From Heterobilharzia americana (Eukaryota; Platyhelminthes; Trematoda; Strigeidida; Schistosomatidae), in the NCBI GenBank assembly GCA_944470555.2, contig OX104127.1:136418786-136482785 (forward strand): 64,000 nucleotides of DNA, written 5' to 3'. The translations under genes were made by a program, and so were the position numbers. Below are positions 1 through 15,100 of this stretch, in pieces (position 1 is the stretch's first letter; the number at the start of each line of letters is the position of its first letter). The notes beneath the pieces are model-generated. The model was not told where the DNA came from. It saw nothing but the letters and a program-made list of their open reading frames with translations, and made no database searches.

Positions 1-2
1 AT

Positions 3-112
3 AGGTCGAAAGAAAATCAGTATGCTCGCAGTTTATCCCGATATGAAGAGTTTTTACTCCGACAAGTAATGTCACGAGAGCCAGAAGCGAGATGGTGCCC
101 AAGAGGTTGTGG
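3..112 (+). CDS. RNF19: RNF19-like exon (start of IBR)
   Basis: This exon encodes the end of the RING1-IBR linker and the first IBR cysteine pair (WCPRGC). The stretch YEEFLLRQ is typical of the segment before the IBR in RNF19 proteins. It ends in phase 2 at a strong donor, GTAAGT at 113. Its left splice site is outside the window. Confidence 0.88.
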
Positions 113-3100
113 GTAAGTTAATGTTTTGTTGACGGGTATTGATATATTTGTAGTATATATCGTTATTGTAGTAATCGAGCTGTGTCTCGTTATGCGAAGA
201 CAGCATGTATTCATGTGAAGTAACAAATAGAGAATGTTTGTTTAAGGTGAACAGAAATCATCGCGGAAATGCCGTTGAAGTGATATCTTTTAAGTTTATA
301 ATTTGTCCATAGTTCGTTGTCCACAAACTTAAGCTTCATCTCTGTTGATGTATATTAATACATCCTTTAGCAATAATTCCATTGAAAAGTAACCACGATT
401 TCGACTCATTTCCTAATCGGCGTAAGCTGTAGAAAGTTTTATTTATCGACTTAAATTGGTGGGTGTACGTCAGATTTTCCGTTCGTAAAGGTTTAGTTTG
501 TGGGAGGATATGAAATAAACAGTTCAAAAAGAGGAAAACTGAATAGGCTAGTAACAAGTGCACATACGATTTCATGCTTAAAATGTACTGGTAATCACTA
601 ACCATTTTGTTTTTAAGGTTGTGAGTTGTCTGGATGGTAGATCTGAGACAACTACATGAAAACATTTTTAATTGCTCGACCATTTATAGAATATCTATTA
701 TTCGTCAGACCAAGAGATACGATATAGTGTAGCTAAGTAGTATACACCCATAAGACCTCATTATTGGTTGATCATCTCGAGTCGTGACCATTCTTGTAAC
801 TTACCCTGGATGGTGGTTAAGAGGAATAAAAAATTGTCTATATGATGTCAGTCCATGACGAATACCAACTTCAAATCAATAAATCTACACAAACCCTTGA
901 ACTAAATTACTGTCCAGTGTTCATTTGTGACTTACTTCAAGATGAGATATCCCGAATTTCTAATGAGAGGTCGTGGTCAGTGGGGCAAACCAAGTTCGAC
1001 GCTAGGACAAATATTCAACGATGTCATCAGATACAGGTTACGCTATATCATGAACTGACAGAAGTGGGGAAATATGGACCATTGTATTCCAACCCAGTTA
1101 CTCAATGGTAGCATGCTCACCGCGAAACCTAAAGGTCCTGGGTTCGATGTCTAACAGGATCATGGGTAGACACTGGTGAGTATTCCTACCCTAGGATGGA
1201 AAAGCTCTCTAGTACTGCGAGGTCATCAATGGTTCTCCAGCTGTTGTAATTCCGTGGTGAACACCAACTTGAAATCAATGATTCCTCACAAACATCCAAA
1301 CCTAATTCTCCAATAATTGGTTATCTTTTCATATGTCTCCTCACGTAATGAAATGATACTGTCAACTATGTTCAAAAAATAAAACGGTATGACTGAATAT
1401 GTACTTGCAGTGCAGTTAATCAGAAGTAAAAGGGACGGCCACTTGGTAGTCAATATCTCACTGACCTTTGTAAGTCTATCATCCTGTGTACTGTAAAAGT
1501 AAAAATGCCTTTTGAAATTGGACTGTTGATTTGCATGGCAACCCCGGAAGCCACATAACCGATCGGATTGTAACCTTAGCAACCTTACCATTTGCTCTCA
1601 ATGTAAACAACCTCTTTCTGTTCATCTCTATCTCTATCTAAACAACTAACATATTTCATAAAGTAGCACTGGTTCGTACCTAATATGAGCCCTATTTCAA
1701 TTGCTTGAGACAACTGAGGTCTGAATTATTTATGGAGTGCCTCCAGTTGAGCCTTTTTATATATACTTGATATCTAGTCCGCGTTGCTCACGACCACCAG
1801 TATTGGATGTGCTTAACATCCTAACTTTGTGGTCACTCAAGAGTAAGATAATATGGAAGGTTAACAGAATTCCCTCCTCCCTTGTGATCATATATTTTAT
1901 AGTCTTTCCAAAAACTCTTGCTCATTACCTTTGTGGTGTGAGATACTCATGAAAGCAGAAGGGTAAAAGCAGATGTTTGCCATTGAACCAGGCTGGTAGA
2001 CTCCGTTCCCACGTGACAGTTGAATAACCTTGTTTGTGGGAAAACGTTATCCCCTAGATATTCAAAATCTTGAAAGAGCCGTATAAGTTGACTAAAGGCT
2101 ATCTAGCCGTTTCTTTTCATGACTGTCAATTGACAGTAGAATTATAGTATTCGTTCTAGGCTGTTTGGAGCTGACGAAAGCGGCATGATGGATATGAGCT
2201 CAATTTCTCCTGCAAATCATATTCTTTTCGTTTTTATAGAGTTTTTTTAGACTTTTTATAGAATTAGAGTTGTCTGATTGTTCTTTCCCCCCCTTCCCCC
2301 AACTTTGTCTTGGAAAATATTTCAGCGACCTGAATAAAGTGTTTTGATGATGCTCATCTGTTACTCAAAAAGTGAATTCTTGGAGATAATGTCGTCTTAC
2401 TGTTCTAGAAGTCCCAAGAGAGTCAATTCTCACTCAATAAACCGACAATCAGCGTCTGTAATCGTAGGTTGCAGAAACAATGAGTGAATGCAACCTCTAA
2501 CTATCGACTTTTTGTGTTGGATATCAATACTAGGTAGCCTATATAAACTGATCGTCACACACTCCGTTAGTTGATGTCATGCCTTGATCTAGTCGACACA
2601 AGAAATCCTTTCACCGCACACATTTTATGTATACCAGTTTAGATGCTTTTATATCAAGTAATATGAATGATTGAAAAGAACGTATTGACGATCACTTCAT
2701 GATGTAATGTTTTAGACTCTAGAGTTCTTTAGTTAGGTTTAGATTCGTTGGCACTTCTCGGCTTGTCAGTGACCATATAAATCAGTTGCCATGCATCACC
2801 AGGTGCTACTCAAAATCTGATTCAGCGATACTTGTTCTTCGATTTTGCTTGGGAGTGTACATTAACGATAGGGAGATGAGAAAATACCGAAGGAACCGAA
2901 ATCCACTCAGCAATCTTGTACAGACTCGTGCAGTAGGCAATGAGCCACACCTATTGCATGAGGAAGTAATGATATTACCTCACTGCCCATCGCAATAGTA
3001 GCTGTACTCGAACCCCAGATCCACTAGTTGAATGTCAACTTCTTAAACCAATGAGAATATGCATTCATTTTGGACTATTTTCCTTCTGCATATCTGTGAC

Positions 3101-6100
3101 TCATTATTTTATGTCACTACTCAGCTTTATGTTTTGTATTTTGTGTTAAAATAGAGCGCAGAAAAGTTTGTTGCATCCTAAGGGAACTCCATGACATGAA
3201 AATAATTTCAGGTTTTCGTTCATGGTATTGCATTGGTTTCCGTGACCTCTATAACTGCAATTATAATGTCTGGGGGGAAATTTTCACCGCGTTACTGGTT
3301 GAGATTTCGATGATAATCCATCAGGGGAGAAATACAGCTCATTTTCCGCTGAAGTTTTTTACTCTCACCCCATGGTTTATCATAATCAGTGATTTCGACT
3401 TACTTTGATAATTAGTACGTTTACATGTGATCAAGTTTTCCAAATGTGTTAGTTTAATTATTTTCGACTTTAGCGATAAAATGGTACAAGGGTTTAATGT
3501 CTACTGCTATCGAGTTTTTTGAAAGATGTATTTCACGCTATTTTAATCCATACATCTGTGAAACAAGTGAACAGCTGTATTACATTATTGCTTATTACCC
3601 AAACATTTGTAATCTAGTGACTTTTACAGTTTAGTGATGTAATGCATATCGATTATGCTGTTCAGACAAGTATCATGCACGCGATTACTGGCATCTCATG
3701 CTAACTAGTGCTTGACTATCTGTGTGAACTAATTTCGAAATTAAACACAAGAAGTAACTACTAACTAGTCTCCATGATTCAAAAACAAATCGAGCATTCA
3801 TATCACATTTTAAAAGCGGAGTCATGTGTCTGATCATTGAGCTATCATATTCTCAGTGTAGTCTCTTTACAATTATATATATATATCCTAAGTACCACAG
3901 CAAGCAATTTAGACAATAGCATATTTTTCAAATTTCAGTTTGCTCTATGAAAGTCTACATCTCAACGTCTTCATACACATCTGTGTACTGGACCAAGCCA
4001 TATATTGATCTTATGATGACTGGTGGTACTTCATAATACTAGACACTTTTAGATACTACTGCCGAGATGTAAGTAAAATGAGCTGTGTTCCTCTACACGG
4101 TTCACGGAACTTCCACTCATTGGTTTTGGCAATCGATTTCCAGCCATTTTGTCAGATTTCAAAACATACAGTTAGTACCCCTGACGTTACTGATTTAGGG
4201 TTTGTCAAAAAAAGAAGTGTTAGGGATGCCTGTATCCCTTATATTCCATACTTACAGTTTGTATATGTTTGAACATGTTTATTTCGCTCTCTTTTTCCGC
4301 ACATGGATCATATTTCGTATGACCCGCTATTGTTCTAATTGGATCTTGCTTTTTTTAGTTGTACTAATTATTCCTCGTCTTTCAAGGTTACTGTAAACTC
4401 TATAAATAGAGTCCGTTTTCACTCATAAACGTTTCCAGTCCGAAATACTATAAACTCATCTGGTTTCCAGTCTTTCGGTTTCTCTTTACGAATCACTCGG
4501 GTTGAATCGTTTCAACCCTCGACTATCAGTCGTTAAGTATTTCCGTTCGTCCTCACAACTCCGCATCATAACAAAAAGGAGGCGAACAAGGCGAAGGTAA
4601 TAAGAAAGCGCATATCTAAACAGAATTTCAAAACTGAAAGTAACCTAACCAGAAGTATTATTCTCATATAAACAAATATAACTTTGCAGTTTTAATACTA
4701 AGTAATAAAATGAACACAATATAGGATGGCAATAGTGTAGTTGTATGAGAAACTAGTACGGGATCCTTGCAACTCTCTCCAGAAGTATGTAAGAGGGGTT
4801 GACACAAAAGCCAACAATTTTCGTTAGCTCAGCAACCTGTTACAAGTTTTTTTTTTATTAGACAATAAGACATACATTGTGTAAAGGCTTATGATACTGT
4901 GTGAGTGAATAGATAGAAATAAGTGAGCCAGGCGTAAAACTTAAGCACTGTGGTAGATTTTAATTCCATTTTGGCTCGTTCAATAGATGTATAAATAGGG
5001 AAAATCAATCGTGTCCGTAACATTATCCAGCAAATAATGCTGTCTCACTGTGTGATAAAAACTACAATAGTAAGTAGAGCATTTTTCGAATTCGAACTAT
5101 AATGCCTAGAGGTCTACCGTTTAAACAATAAAGCCACATTGACATTCTTTAAAACAATTTAATTAAGAGCATACAGTAAGACTGCTTCGATATTACGATT
5201 TATATAACGATTTTATCGTAATCTTTGTTACCTTGATTACCGTTATTCTAAGGTAGATTTCCTTTATTCTTCGCAAGTATTATTCACACTGCCATATATG
5301 AAAAACGTTTTGAATTGGCGAATTAAAAACCCAGTGCTTCCATACAAAATATCCTTCTCTTCAATTTTTTTTCACAGTATCTGGTACTAAGAATAATGAA
5401 TTTTCGGCACCTTTGGTAATGATGGGTAGTGACTAGCAGTGAAATCCAGGATGCGCATTTCGTTCTATTTGGGACTTACTCATCAGCTGACTTACCTGCA
5501 CCTCACTGAGTGATGTCCCCACCGGGATTCGAACCCGGGACCAGTTGCTTCAAACGCCAGAGCGTTATCCACCACACCACGGGGCCACGATATCCATTTC
5601 TTGTGCGATGGGTATAGTTTTAGTGTTGTTGCTTGTATTATACTGTCGGTGACCGGACTGAGTTCGTCGGTCTGTATTGACAGATCTGCTCTTGCGCGGA
5701 CACCTCGATATTACTTGTGTTTTAATTATATATATAGTAGTGATGGAGCCCATATGCCAATAGAGACAGATTATTTCGGTCGAATCAACGACGGTATAAT
5801 ACAAGCAATAACACTTTCTATACCTTTGTTCAGAGTTGTTTATCTCTTCATTTGTCAACATCAATTTCCCAGAGATACTTTCATACCGTATTGTTTGCAT
5901 GAAATAAATCAAGCTATATGATGCATCTAAATTTTGTTCTCATTGATGTTTGCTGTATCTTTGACTTCTTGTCTTCATTTCAGTTACGGATTAATAGCAC
6001 ACTCTTTCCAAGCCTGTCCACAAATCGTCTGTCCTCACCCTATGTGTGAAGGTCGTTCATTTTGCTACAAATGTCAAAGACCTTGGTCCACTGGTACAAC

Positions 6101-9100
6101 AAACGGGAGCTCTTCAGATCCAAATTATACTGTTCATGTTTGTCCATCTGATCAGGATATGCGTAGCAATGCTCTGGATGGTTTGCGTGCTTTCTTTGGT
6201 ATCCGGCGACTTAACAGACAAACATCTGCTAGGAACTCCATTCCTAATGGCTTTCAGCAGAAAATTACTGAAGATGCTTCACCAATAAACTTGAGCACTT
6301 CAACCACTACAAGGGAAAAACGTTACCGCTTGCCCAAAGCATATCACACTTCCACCGATTATACTAAAGGCGCTCGATTGTCTATGGAAGAATTAGTTGG
6401 AGAAGTCGACCCTGAAAGTGCTGGTATCACTACCCCCGATACAGAGATAAAGTAATTTTTTATCCATTTTATTATGAAATTCCAATGGAAATTACTGTAT
6501 TTTCAAACGGTTTTGTTTCTTTTTAAACTGAAATATTTAGGGAATTAGTTTCAGCATACTCGGTATGACCTGTGTTGCATAAAAACGTATAACTGTTCTC
6601 AATTTTTGTCTTCATCAGTGTTTTTCGCTTTTATTTATAGACACCCGATTCCTGATTCTGATGTGACTAACTCCTCTCAATCGTCTCCTAAAGCAGATAG
6701 ACGATCTTCCATAGACTCAGGTGGTCCAGGTCAGTGTGCCGTTTTTGTTTATAGAATTTTAATACATTCACCGTTAGTTGCTCCTGTCCCTGTCTCAGTC
6801 TATGTGCTCATTACAATAGCGTATTTTAAGCAACGTACTGAGCATTACCTACTAAATTTATCTTTCAGAATTATAAGTCATCCTGTGTACTACTAGACTA
6901 AGATATTGCATGTCACAATTCGTCATATATTGTCTAGTAATGCCTTACAGTCATAACTCTGGTTCATTTCCTTTTACTACTATGCTCATTCTTGAGAATG
7001 ATGGCTGTATAGCTATAAAAAGGCTTCTCCTTTCTTTCGAGAGACATATGAAAACTTTTCAAATAATTCACGAACCACATAGTCTGCGTCGAATTTCCTC
7101 AAATTGCTTGGTAGTTTGTCATTCCACCCGTACTTAGAAAGGTTGAGATCTCACCAACTCAGAAGTACTGAATTAAATTTGTTATGCATTAGTCATTAGG
7201 TGTTATACAAACTAAAAGGCTTCAACTTGAGCGTTGTTTAATTGGTTTTTAGTATTTTCATTGTTTAATTAAGACGCATCATCGATATTAACACTGGCAT
7301 CGAGAAATGCACCACGTAAAGAAGTAAAACAACACTATGAAGACATCCATTCATCATCCAGATCAACCTGGGACCAGGCATTACTACGTAATACTCCGAG
7401 TTGCCACACCTCATATCAGTACATCAAGTAAAAAGGCAGCGAGGCGCAAGATGAAGATAAGAGAATGCAGTCAAAAGAAATATAAAGTACGAAAAGAGAG
7501 AAACGAAGAATGAAGACAAAAATGATAAAGGTAAAATCGATGAAATGGAGAGTGGTGAGAAAACCATTCTCATGAGATGGATTCAAAAATCTTTTTCTTT
7601 TATATTGACTCAAGAAAACTATAGCGCGACTACCACCGTTTTGGTTCTGAGTCAGTCACATCTGATAACATGTGAAGCCCAATGAATCTCCTGATCCCAC
7701 CTGGGAAACTGCATTGCATCACTCAGTCAATCAACATCAAAATGAGATCTGTTGTTACGGCATAACGGTGGAAATCGCACTTCAGCACATCGAAATAGGT
7801 TAAACGCGAAGAAATCACAATCACTTAATCAAAAACTGTAAACACCCCTAAGATGAAAACTGTAGACCCTACAACCAATCATGAAATATGATCTAACGGC
7901 TGATATAAAGATAAGACATGGATGCCTCTGCACTACTGCTCTCGATTGTCATGTGGACCCAAAACTAGAAGTCTACATTTCTTTGCACCCTGATTAGTGC
8001 TGTGTTTTAATCTGAAAACTCCTACTTTCCTTCTGATGTAACCCGGACTTAAGTTAACGTTTTGTGTCACATGTTTCTGCCACCTAATTTAGTGACGGTT
8101 TGCAGTCACATGCACTGAATTACCACCATTATCTATGCATCTACACTTAGCTTCCATGTCCTTCACATGATGGCTCCATGATGCATGTGTAATACTGTGA
8201 AGACAGCAGTGTTCAGGTACCTCGAACCTTTCCATGTCCTCCACCTTTAATGACTATATTTTTATAACTATAGAGTTGGATAAATCGAACTGCTGTGTAG
8301 TACACTCAATCCTCAGTAGACAATCAAATCTTTCATCGGTACTGCAAGTGATGTAGTTTGGCAAGAGCTGATCGAACTTCATGTATTCATAACGAAGTTT
8401 CACCGACCGACCATGGTTGGCTCAAATTCTCACATCTGCAACCTACTTTTTTTCGCTGCGTTTGTTGTTCCATCGCAACAGTTAGGTATAAGGCAATTAT
8501 CAAACCTAAAATTTCAAACATTATCTTGGTTGGCTTGTTTTTTCCGTATCATAAGACGATTTCACTCATTACTTGAAAACTGAGACAACCAATGATTTAG
8601 ACCAACTGAAGAGTGTCATAATCACTTTCCATGCTCATCTACTGTCTTAGTTAGTCGTATTAGTGATCTTGGGACTCTATCTTTAAATACCTTAGGTGCC
8701 AGCTCACCAGGAATCGCTGCTGTTTCTCGTTTCATGTAATTTTGCAGTCTTTACAACTTTTGTAGTAATTGAAGACCACTTTATTGTTCCATTCAAGCTG
8801 AAACGGGGTACGTATAATCAAGTAGTTAGAAGTCGATTGAGCCATTTCTGGAAGTGTTTTGTTCATCATTTTAGTTACCTCCTCTGAAAATGAATCGGAT
8901 GCGTATCTTTATTCTTTATTGTCTCACTAACCACTAACTTTTTCGTCTCGGTTTCGTTACTAAGCCCAAACAGCTATCTACTATTGCCTATTACATCTGT
9001 TTTCTCCACTTGTATCATTTTTGCCCACTATCATGGTGTAGACTCTATCTCAATTTTCATTTAAACTCCTTCAGCTCCATACTGTGCTCAGAGCCTGCAG

Positions 9101-12100
9101 CATCGCTTCTATGTGTATCCATTATCTTATCTTATCCACTGAACCTTCTTCACTTTATCCTAGAGATTATCACTGTGCTACAGCAGACTGAAAGCGGCAT
9201 CAGACTTCGTCAGTACGATTACCATTGTCGCGTTCCACTATCTAGACAGTTCTGTTTTAAAGTAGCCTTAGCATCCTCATCTTTGATCTAGCTCATCATA
9301 GAACAGTCTTCAAGTTGTAGTCTATCCATTTACATTTGGTCTTAGACATACGTATGCTTGAATCTGCACGTGACCACTGTCCAAGCACCTACTATGAAAG
9401 GATGGGGAGGTGTCTCGTTGGCTTGAACATTCGACTTTTAGGTAATGGGTTCCGGGTTAAAATCCTGCTCCGCCTACTTCAGCCTGGCTAACAATGTGTG
9501 ACTTGTATACTAGTGCCGAGTTTAGTTGCATTCTATTATTTTTATTTACATACTATTCTGAAAGAAACACCAGTCTTCCACTAACCCCATTCACGGTAAC
9601 TGGTAGTGTTATGGTCTATCTTTGTCCACTTTTGAGCTAAGGTTGACAAATACTTCTGCTTATGTCTGAAATTTACTCTGTGTACAATTTTAGTGGGCAA
9701 TCGCTATTATTGGTCCACTCGACTGAGATTCCGAACGTACCACTCAAGTGTTGTTCTGTCAGACCTAGCCTTCCTTTTTATGCACTAAAGTCGTCCACGA
9801 TGACAACCACACCTAAATGCCATTTTCCAAGAAGAAGGTCATATAATTTTCAGTCAAACTCATTTTTCACTTCATCCAAACTGTAATCATTGCGTCCATA
9901 AAGGATGGATTCACCGTACAACTGTGAATTGTTGTTCCCCTCTCTTGTCGTTATAACTTCTATGAATGCTGCTTGAGTGTTGACTGTTCCAGTTGTCAAT
10001 GATACTGGGCTATAATGATGCATAGAGATCAGATGTAAATAAACACTCTTATGAGTTTTGGCCAATAAGCATAGTAAAGATGGATAGTGGCTAGCAGTAG
10101 GATCCAGGATGTGCATTCGTCCTATTTGGAACTTACTCGTCAGCTGAATGAACCTGCCTCCCAGTGAGTGATGTCCCCACCGGGATTCGGACTGGGGAGC
10201 GACCGCTTCAAACGCCAGGGCGTTATCTATTGGACCACTGAGCCACGATAGCCACTTCTTGTGCGACCGGTATAGTTTTAGTATAATTGCTTGTATTATA
10301 CCGTCGTTGATTGGACCGAATTGATCGGCATGTACGTCCAGCTGACGAGTTCTAAATAGGATGAAATGCACATCTTCGATTCTACTGCTAGCCACTATCC
10401 ATCTTGACTATAATTAGAACACAGGTAATATCGGGGCATCTTCACAGGAGCCATATTCCAATAGAGATTAATCAATTCAGTCCATTCAACGATGTTATAA
10501 TACAAGCTATTATACCAATAAGCCTAGGGTTTTTTCCTCACGATCTTATGTTTTATTTGATGAAATCAAATCTTATCTCTTCAATCTTGGTGGAATTCCC
10601 ATTGAGGAATATGAAGTTCACTATATTTTGTATGACATACCTCAAAATCTTTTATCACATACTAGGGTCGGTAAAACTGGAAATCTTTCGTATTAATTAC
10701 AGTATACACTAACTGTTCTCGCTTGAATTCCACTATTATTATTCATTATTTGATCAATGTAATATGGTAGGTAGGTTATTAGTTTGTCAATTATTATACC
10801 TGGTGTGAATAAATCATTTCATTTTAAGTAGGCATTGATCATGTGTATATGATTCACAAACAATAAGACTGTGTACACACAAAAAAAGGTAGGTGGAATT
10901 GTATGTACTTAAAAATCAATAAATAAGTAAAAATCAATATATCGATCCAAGTTGCCACATTTCAAAATGCCACAAAAAGAAAAGATTATTAATAAAACGA
11001 AAGTGAATGAAACAAAATTATGTAGTATTGCTAATACTGATTTTAGCTAGCCAAGAAGTGGGATACAAACAAAAAAAAGTGAATACAGAATAAAATGATT
11101 GCAAATAACAAAATGTACGTTGTTTATATCCAAAATATAATAAATGCATTTGTTGAATTGGGATTTGTCTTAAATCATACCACCATCTGAAGTTTACAGA
11201 TCAAAACTTTACGTAAAAGTTCATCACTTCAAGTTGTCATACTTCACAATGTCACAAGGAATGAAAATTATTGAAATGAACTAGAAAAAGGAATCGATTA
11301 GAAAGGAAACAATTAGATTTGAAAGATTATAAGATGTGTGAAAGTTTGACAATTATAAACAGTTGAAAAAAAGAGCCACCTTACAAATTTCAACTGTGAA
11401 TAGCTTACATAGGTCACAACAACAATTATGATACTAATAAGTTAACACGCTTTCTCAGTATAACCGTATTGTAAAACTTCTTTCAAAGTCATTATACTGG
11501 CCTCAATTCATGATCATTTTATTGTGTATTTAAGGATAGAAATGCGTGTACGAAATATCAAGCAACTGTATGCATATTGCACTCATGCAAATAGGCAATG
11601 AACCACACCTATTTTTTGAGGTGGGACGGGTCCGAAGCTGAACCTCACTGGTTGGAAATCAACTGCCTAACCAATGAGCTACAGCCCCAAGAAAGACAAA
11701 CTTTGCTTAGCAACCCTAGAAGTCCTCGTTATTTGTGTTTGTTGTGTCCAAAAGACCTAATTTAAGATCTTGGCTACTCTTAGAGTAATTGTCCGCATTC
11801 TGACCACTCTTTACAAGACTCCATGAAAATATTGAATGTCTAGCGGTTTTAAAATAAAGACGGAGTTGACTGGTTGCTTTAATCACTACTAGTTTGGGAA
11901 GTTGTATAAGCCTACTTGAACTGGTCACTGAAGCAATTTGAACTCAGAAGTAAGAGATACACTCGATATTCGCTGACCCACACTTCATATTGACTTCAGC
12001 TGGCATGCTTAGATAAAAAAGAAACAAGAAAGCAAAATGCAAATCTCCGACAATACAGATGAGTATAAGCATCTGTGTTTATAAGAATTTAGTTCCAGCT

Positions 12101-15100
12101 ACTTAAGTTCATATACAAATAGGAAGTAGAATTGTAGCGAGTTGTTCAAAAGTCAAATATCTGGTTGAATAACTATGAGAAAGCATGCAGACTTCGCAAC
12201 TAGGGCCAGACGACGTACAATTCCACGTCAAGATGTATGCCTGTTAGACGTCTGTTCTGTTGTACTCTGCAACTTTGAAATGTAACAGTTGAAGATGGTG
12301 ACTATTATGGGGTAGAAACTGTTTGCTTGGATGTATCTTCATGGTTTGTCTGGTACTTAATAGAGTCATCGATTGAGAAACACTGAAGTTAGTTCACCTT
12401 TCATGTTCTGTATCTTGAACATTCTTTAACCAATATTAAAATTGCATGTTAAGCTAGCTAAATAATAACCGTTGAAAAAGTCTATTTGACAATTCCATTA
12501 ACTCAGACTGTATAATCATATTCGTATTCAACAAAAATAAATGTAAACTAGTAGGATAAAAGTAGCGAATTCTTAAAATTTCGTGTGATCAAAGCAATCG
12601 CTCGAGTAAGAAAGAAGAAATCGAGACCAAAAACCTAAGGATATACTATATACCAAGTGGCAAAATGACCTAGTTAAGTGATAAAATAAGGAAAGGTGAA
12701 AACTTATGTAAAACTGCTCATCATAGCTATAGTAAATTTAATATTTGCTGGAGTAGGAAAATGTTCGCGCTTCAAATTCAGGTATTTGGCTTTATTTCGG
12801 TATTTTGTAAAGATCAACTAATTGATCAGTGCCTCGTTGGCACGTTGCCAACTAATCATGTATCATGGTACACAGTATTCTCATTATTCTACGAATTGCT
12901 AATTCAAATCAGTCTTGGATCCTTCTAAATGAATCCATACCTTCCCAATTGGAAATAAATAATTATTTAGGTCTGGTTCTGTTTGATTCATTAAGATTTA
13001 CCTGCTAGTAATACTATGAATAGCTACGCCACGGTTTTTTTTAATGGCTTCGTGAAAACCTGTGGTACATTATTTCAAACTAATATAATGTGTTTACTGT
13101 AAAAAAACCAAGTTTGCATACGAATTCCAGTTGCTGAAGCTTTATGACAAACCACACCCGGAAAAGCAGCCTCAGGCCAATTGATCGATTGATATGCTTT
13201 TCACCACGGCTACTGTCCTCATTTTAATTACTTTGTTCGACATATCACATACTAAAACGGGATTATTCACTAAAATAAGTCTCAGATTCGGTGTTTCACA
13301 CCTCAAAGTATTGCAGTTGTTGTGGTATGATTATGAATAATAACCAGTATCTCAGTAGATCTTGGCATCATGAAAGATCTGTGACAGTAGTGTCGAGACA
13401 ATATCTATTACACAACACGCCTGATAAGGTGACACTCGATGTCATGACAAAAGAAGGCTGACAACCCAATTGTAAACAGTCACCTAGAGTAAGTACCTCA
13501 TAGTGACTACCTTTGACGGATGCTCTTCTACTAGTCACAGTGGAATCTACTACAAGAACATAGATTTGACCCACTACCACTTAATGCCACATTGAGAAAT
13601 GAAGTCAGATAAGAGAGGTTCATTTGGTCGAAAAGACCAGAATTTTAAACATTGTTTCCAGCATTCAATGTTAGGAATTAAGAGGCATAAAGCATCAAAG
13701 GTAGAGGATTCACTTTCCGAAACTCACTAATATTGTGAACCTGCAACTCCGAGGAAACTATTGTACCCTCGAGTATACAAACTTCGGGAAACGCGTCTCT
13801 AGCAATGAAACTCGAAGCAACTACTTCTCACCAGATACCTCGAAATATATAAAACCATAATGAGCCTTGTGTACACGTATGCAAGGTTGTTCAAATTCTG
13901 AGAAACTTTAATTAATTAATAGGTCACTAGGGAACAACCAATTCCATGTTGTTTGGTTCTGAGTACTGACACAATTCTATCGGTCAATTCTCAATATGGT
14001 CACCAAGCTAGTTGGTTGGTTGGATGCAGTCGGCATGAAACCCTTGGATGCACTTTCTCGGTAAGCATACTTGAAGGGAGACACACAAAACAAACTGGGA
14101 ATCTGGATGCTTCAACATTACTTGTAAGCTATTATTAACCAGTTGAATACAAAAAGTATTACTATAGGCAGTGAGATACACCTGCTTTATGAGGTTCGAT
14201 GGTACTATCTGACTGTCGAATCTTGGTAGGTGGAGTGGGTTTTTAATCCATGACTGGCTAGTTGGAAGTCGATGGTGTAGACTGATGAACCATAACTTCA
14301 CAAAAAAGTTACAACTTCACATGACTTGCAACTTTTCCATTTGACTTTATAATGAAATGTATGATGTGCCAGGAGAATTGAATGCTCATCTACTGGTGAT
14401 GGTTGTCTATAAATAAGTCGCATGAGGAGAAAACGCATGCTGCTGTATCATAGAGATCTTGATCTATTTGATGATCCCATTCTTCTTGAAACATCATCTT
14501 GCTCGAATATCAGCCACTTGTCACATCTAAAGGTAATATTTGCTACCCAGTATTCCGTTGTCTCGGAATAAAGAGAGGAAGTCAGTCCAAGGACTTATTG
14601 AGTTTCTTTCTATGCTTCAATTCGTTCATTTTTATCGTCCAATAAATATTATATACATCGTTCTATATTTGTATGCTGGGTATTGATTTTTGTTTTCTCC
14701 TCACTCAACCTTATTTGTTTCATTCACTTGTTGACCCTTCGATTTCAAAACATTTAGTAACTTTGTCTATTTACGTTATTGTGGTGCGCTCAGCATTTCG
14801 ATCACAGATGTCTTCGTAGCATTACTCACGTCTGGTGTGATCACCGTTTTAGCAATGTCCAAGTCATGCGAAGGGTAGTAGGCAAGAAAGGCAAGTTGAT
14901 TAAGTGAACTGAGATGGATTGGACATGCACTGCGCATCCCGCCTACCTGGACATGCCATGCTGGGTGAAGTTGAATTACTTCGAAAGAGGGTTCAGGGTG
15001 GTAAAACCAAGACGTGGCACCACTTGATTTAGTCTCTGACCGTTGGTCTGAGCCATGCGGGGAGATGTAGATTGCCTCTGAGACGTTGGGAATGAATGGT

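Larger units (their letters stand above)
113..5983 (+). other. RNF19-like intron 1 and its repeats
   Basis: This 5.9-kb intron runs from donor GTAAGT to acceptor TTTCAG. It holds a tRNA-like SINE at about 842-1300, another tRNA-like family at about 2930-3060, a weak Penelope-terminal match at about 4905-5030, and an inverted pair of SMα units at 5429-5815. Between these (1300-2900, 3060-4900, 5030-5400) I see no coding signal or clear repeat, only AT-rich intron sequence. Confidence 0.7.

Noticed and set aside
5515..5590. A tRNA gene on the minus strand, with clear box A and box B
   Set aside because: It is part of a dispersed SMα-type SINE with a hammerhead downstream. Similar blocks recur at 10.2, 48.4, 50.7 and 57.7 kb, and the cloverleaf is not convincing.
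13368..13580. A 70-residue protein found identically at 26874-27086
   Set aside because: The identity reflects the duplicated 1-kb repeat. The frame is short and has no family resemblance.
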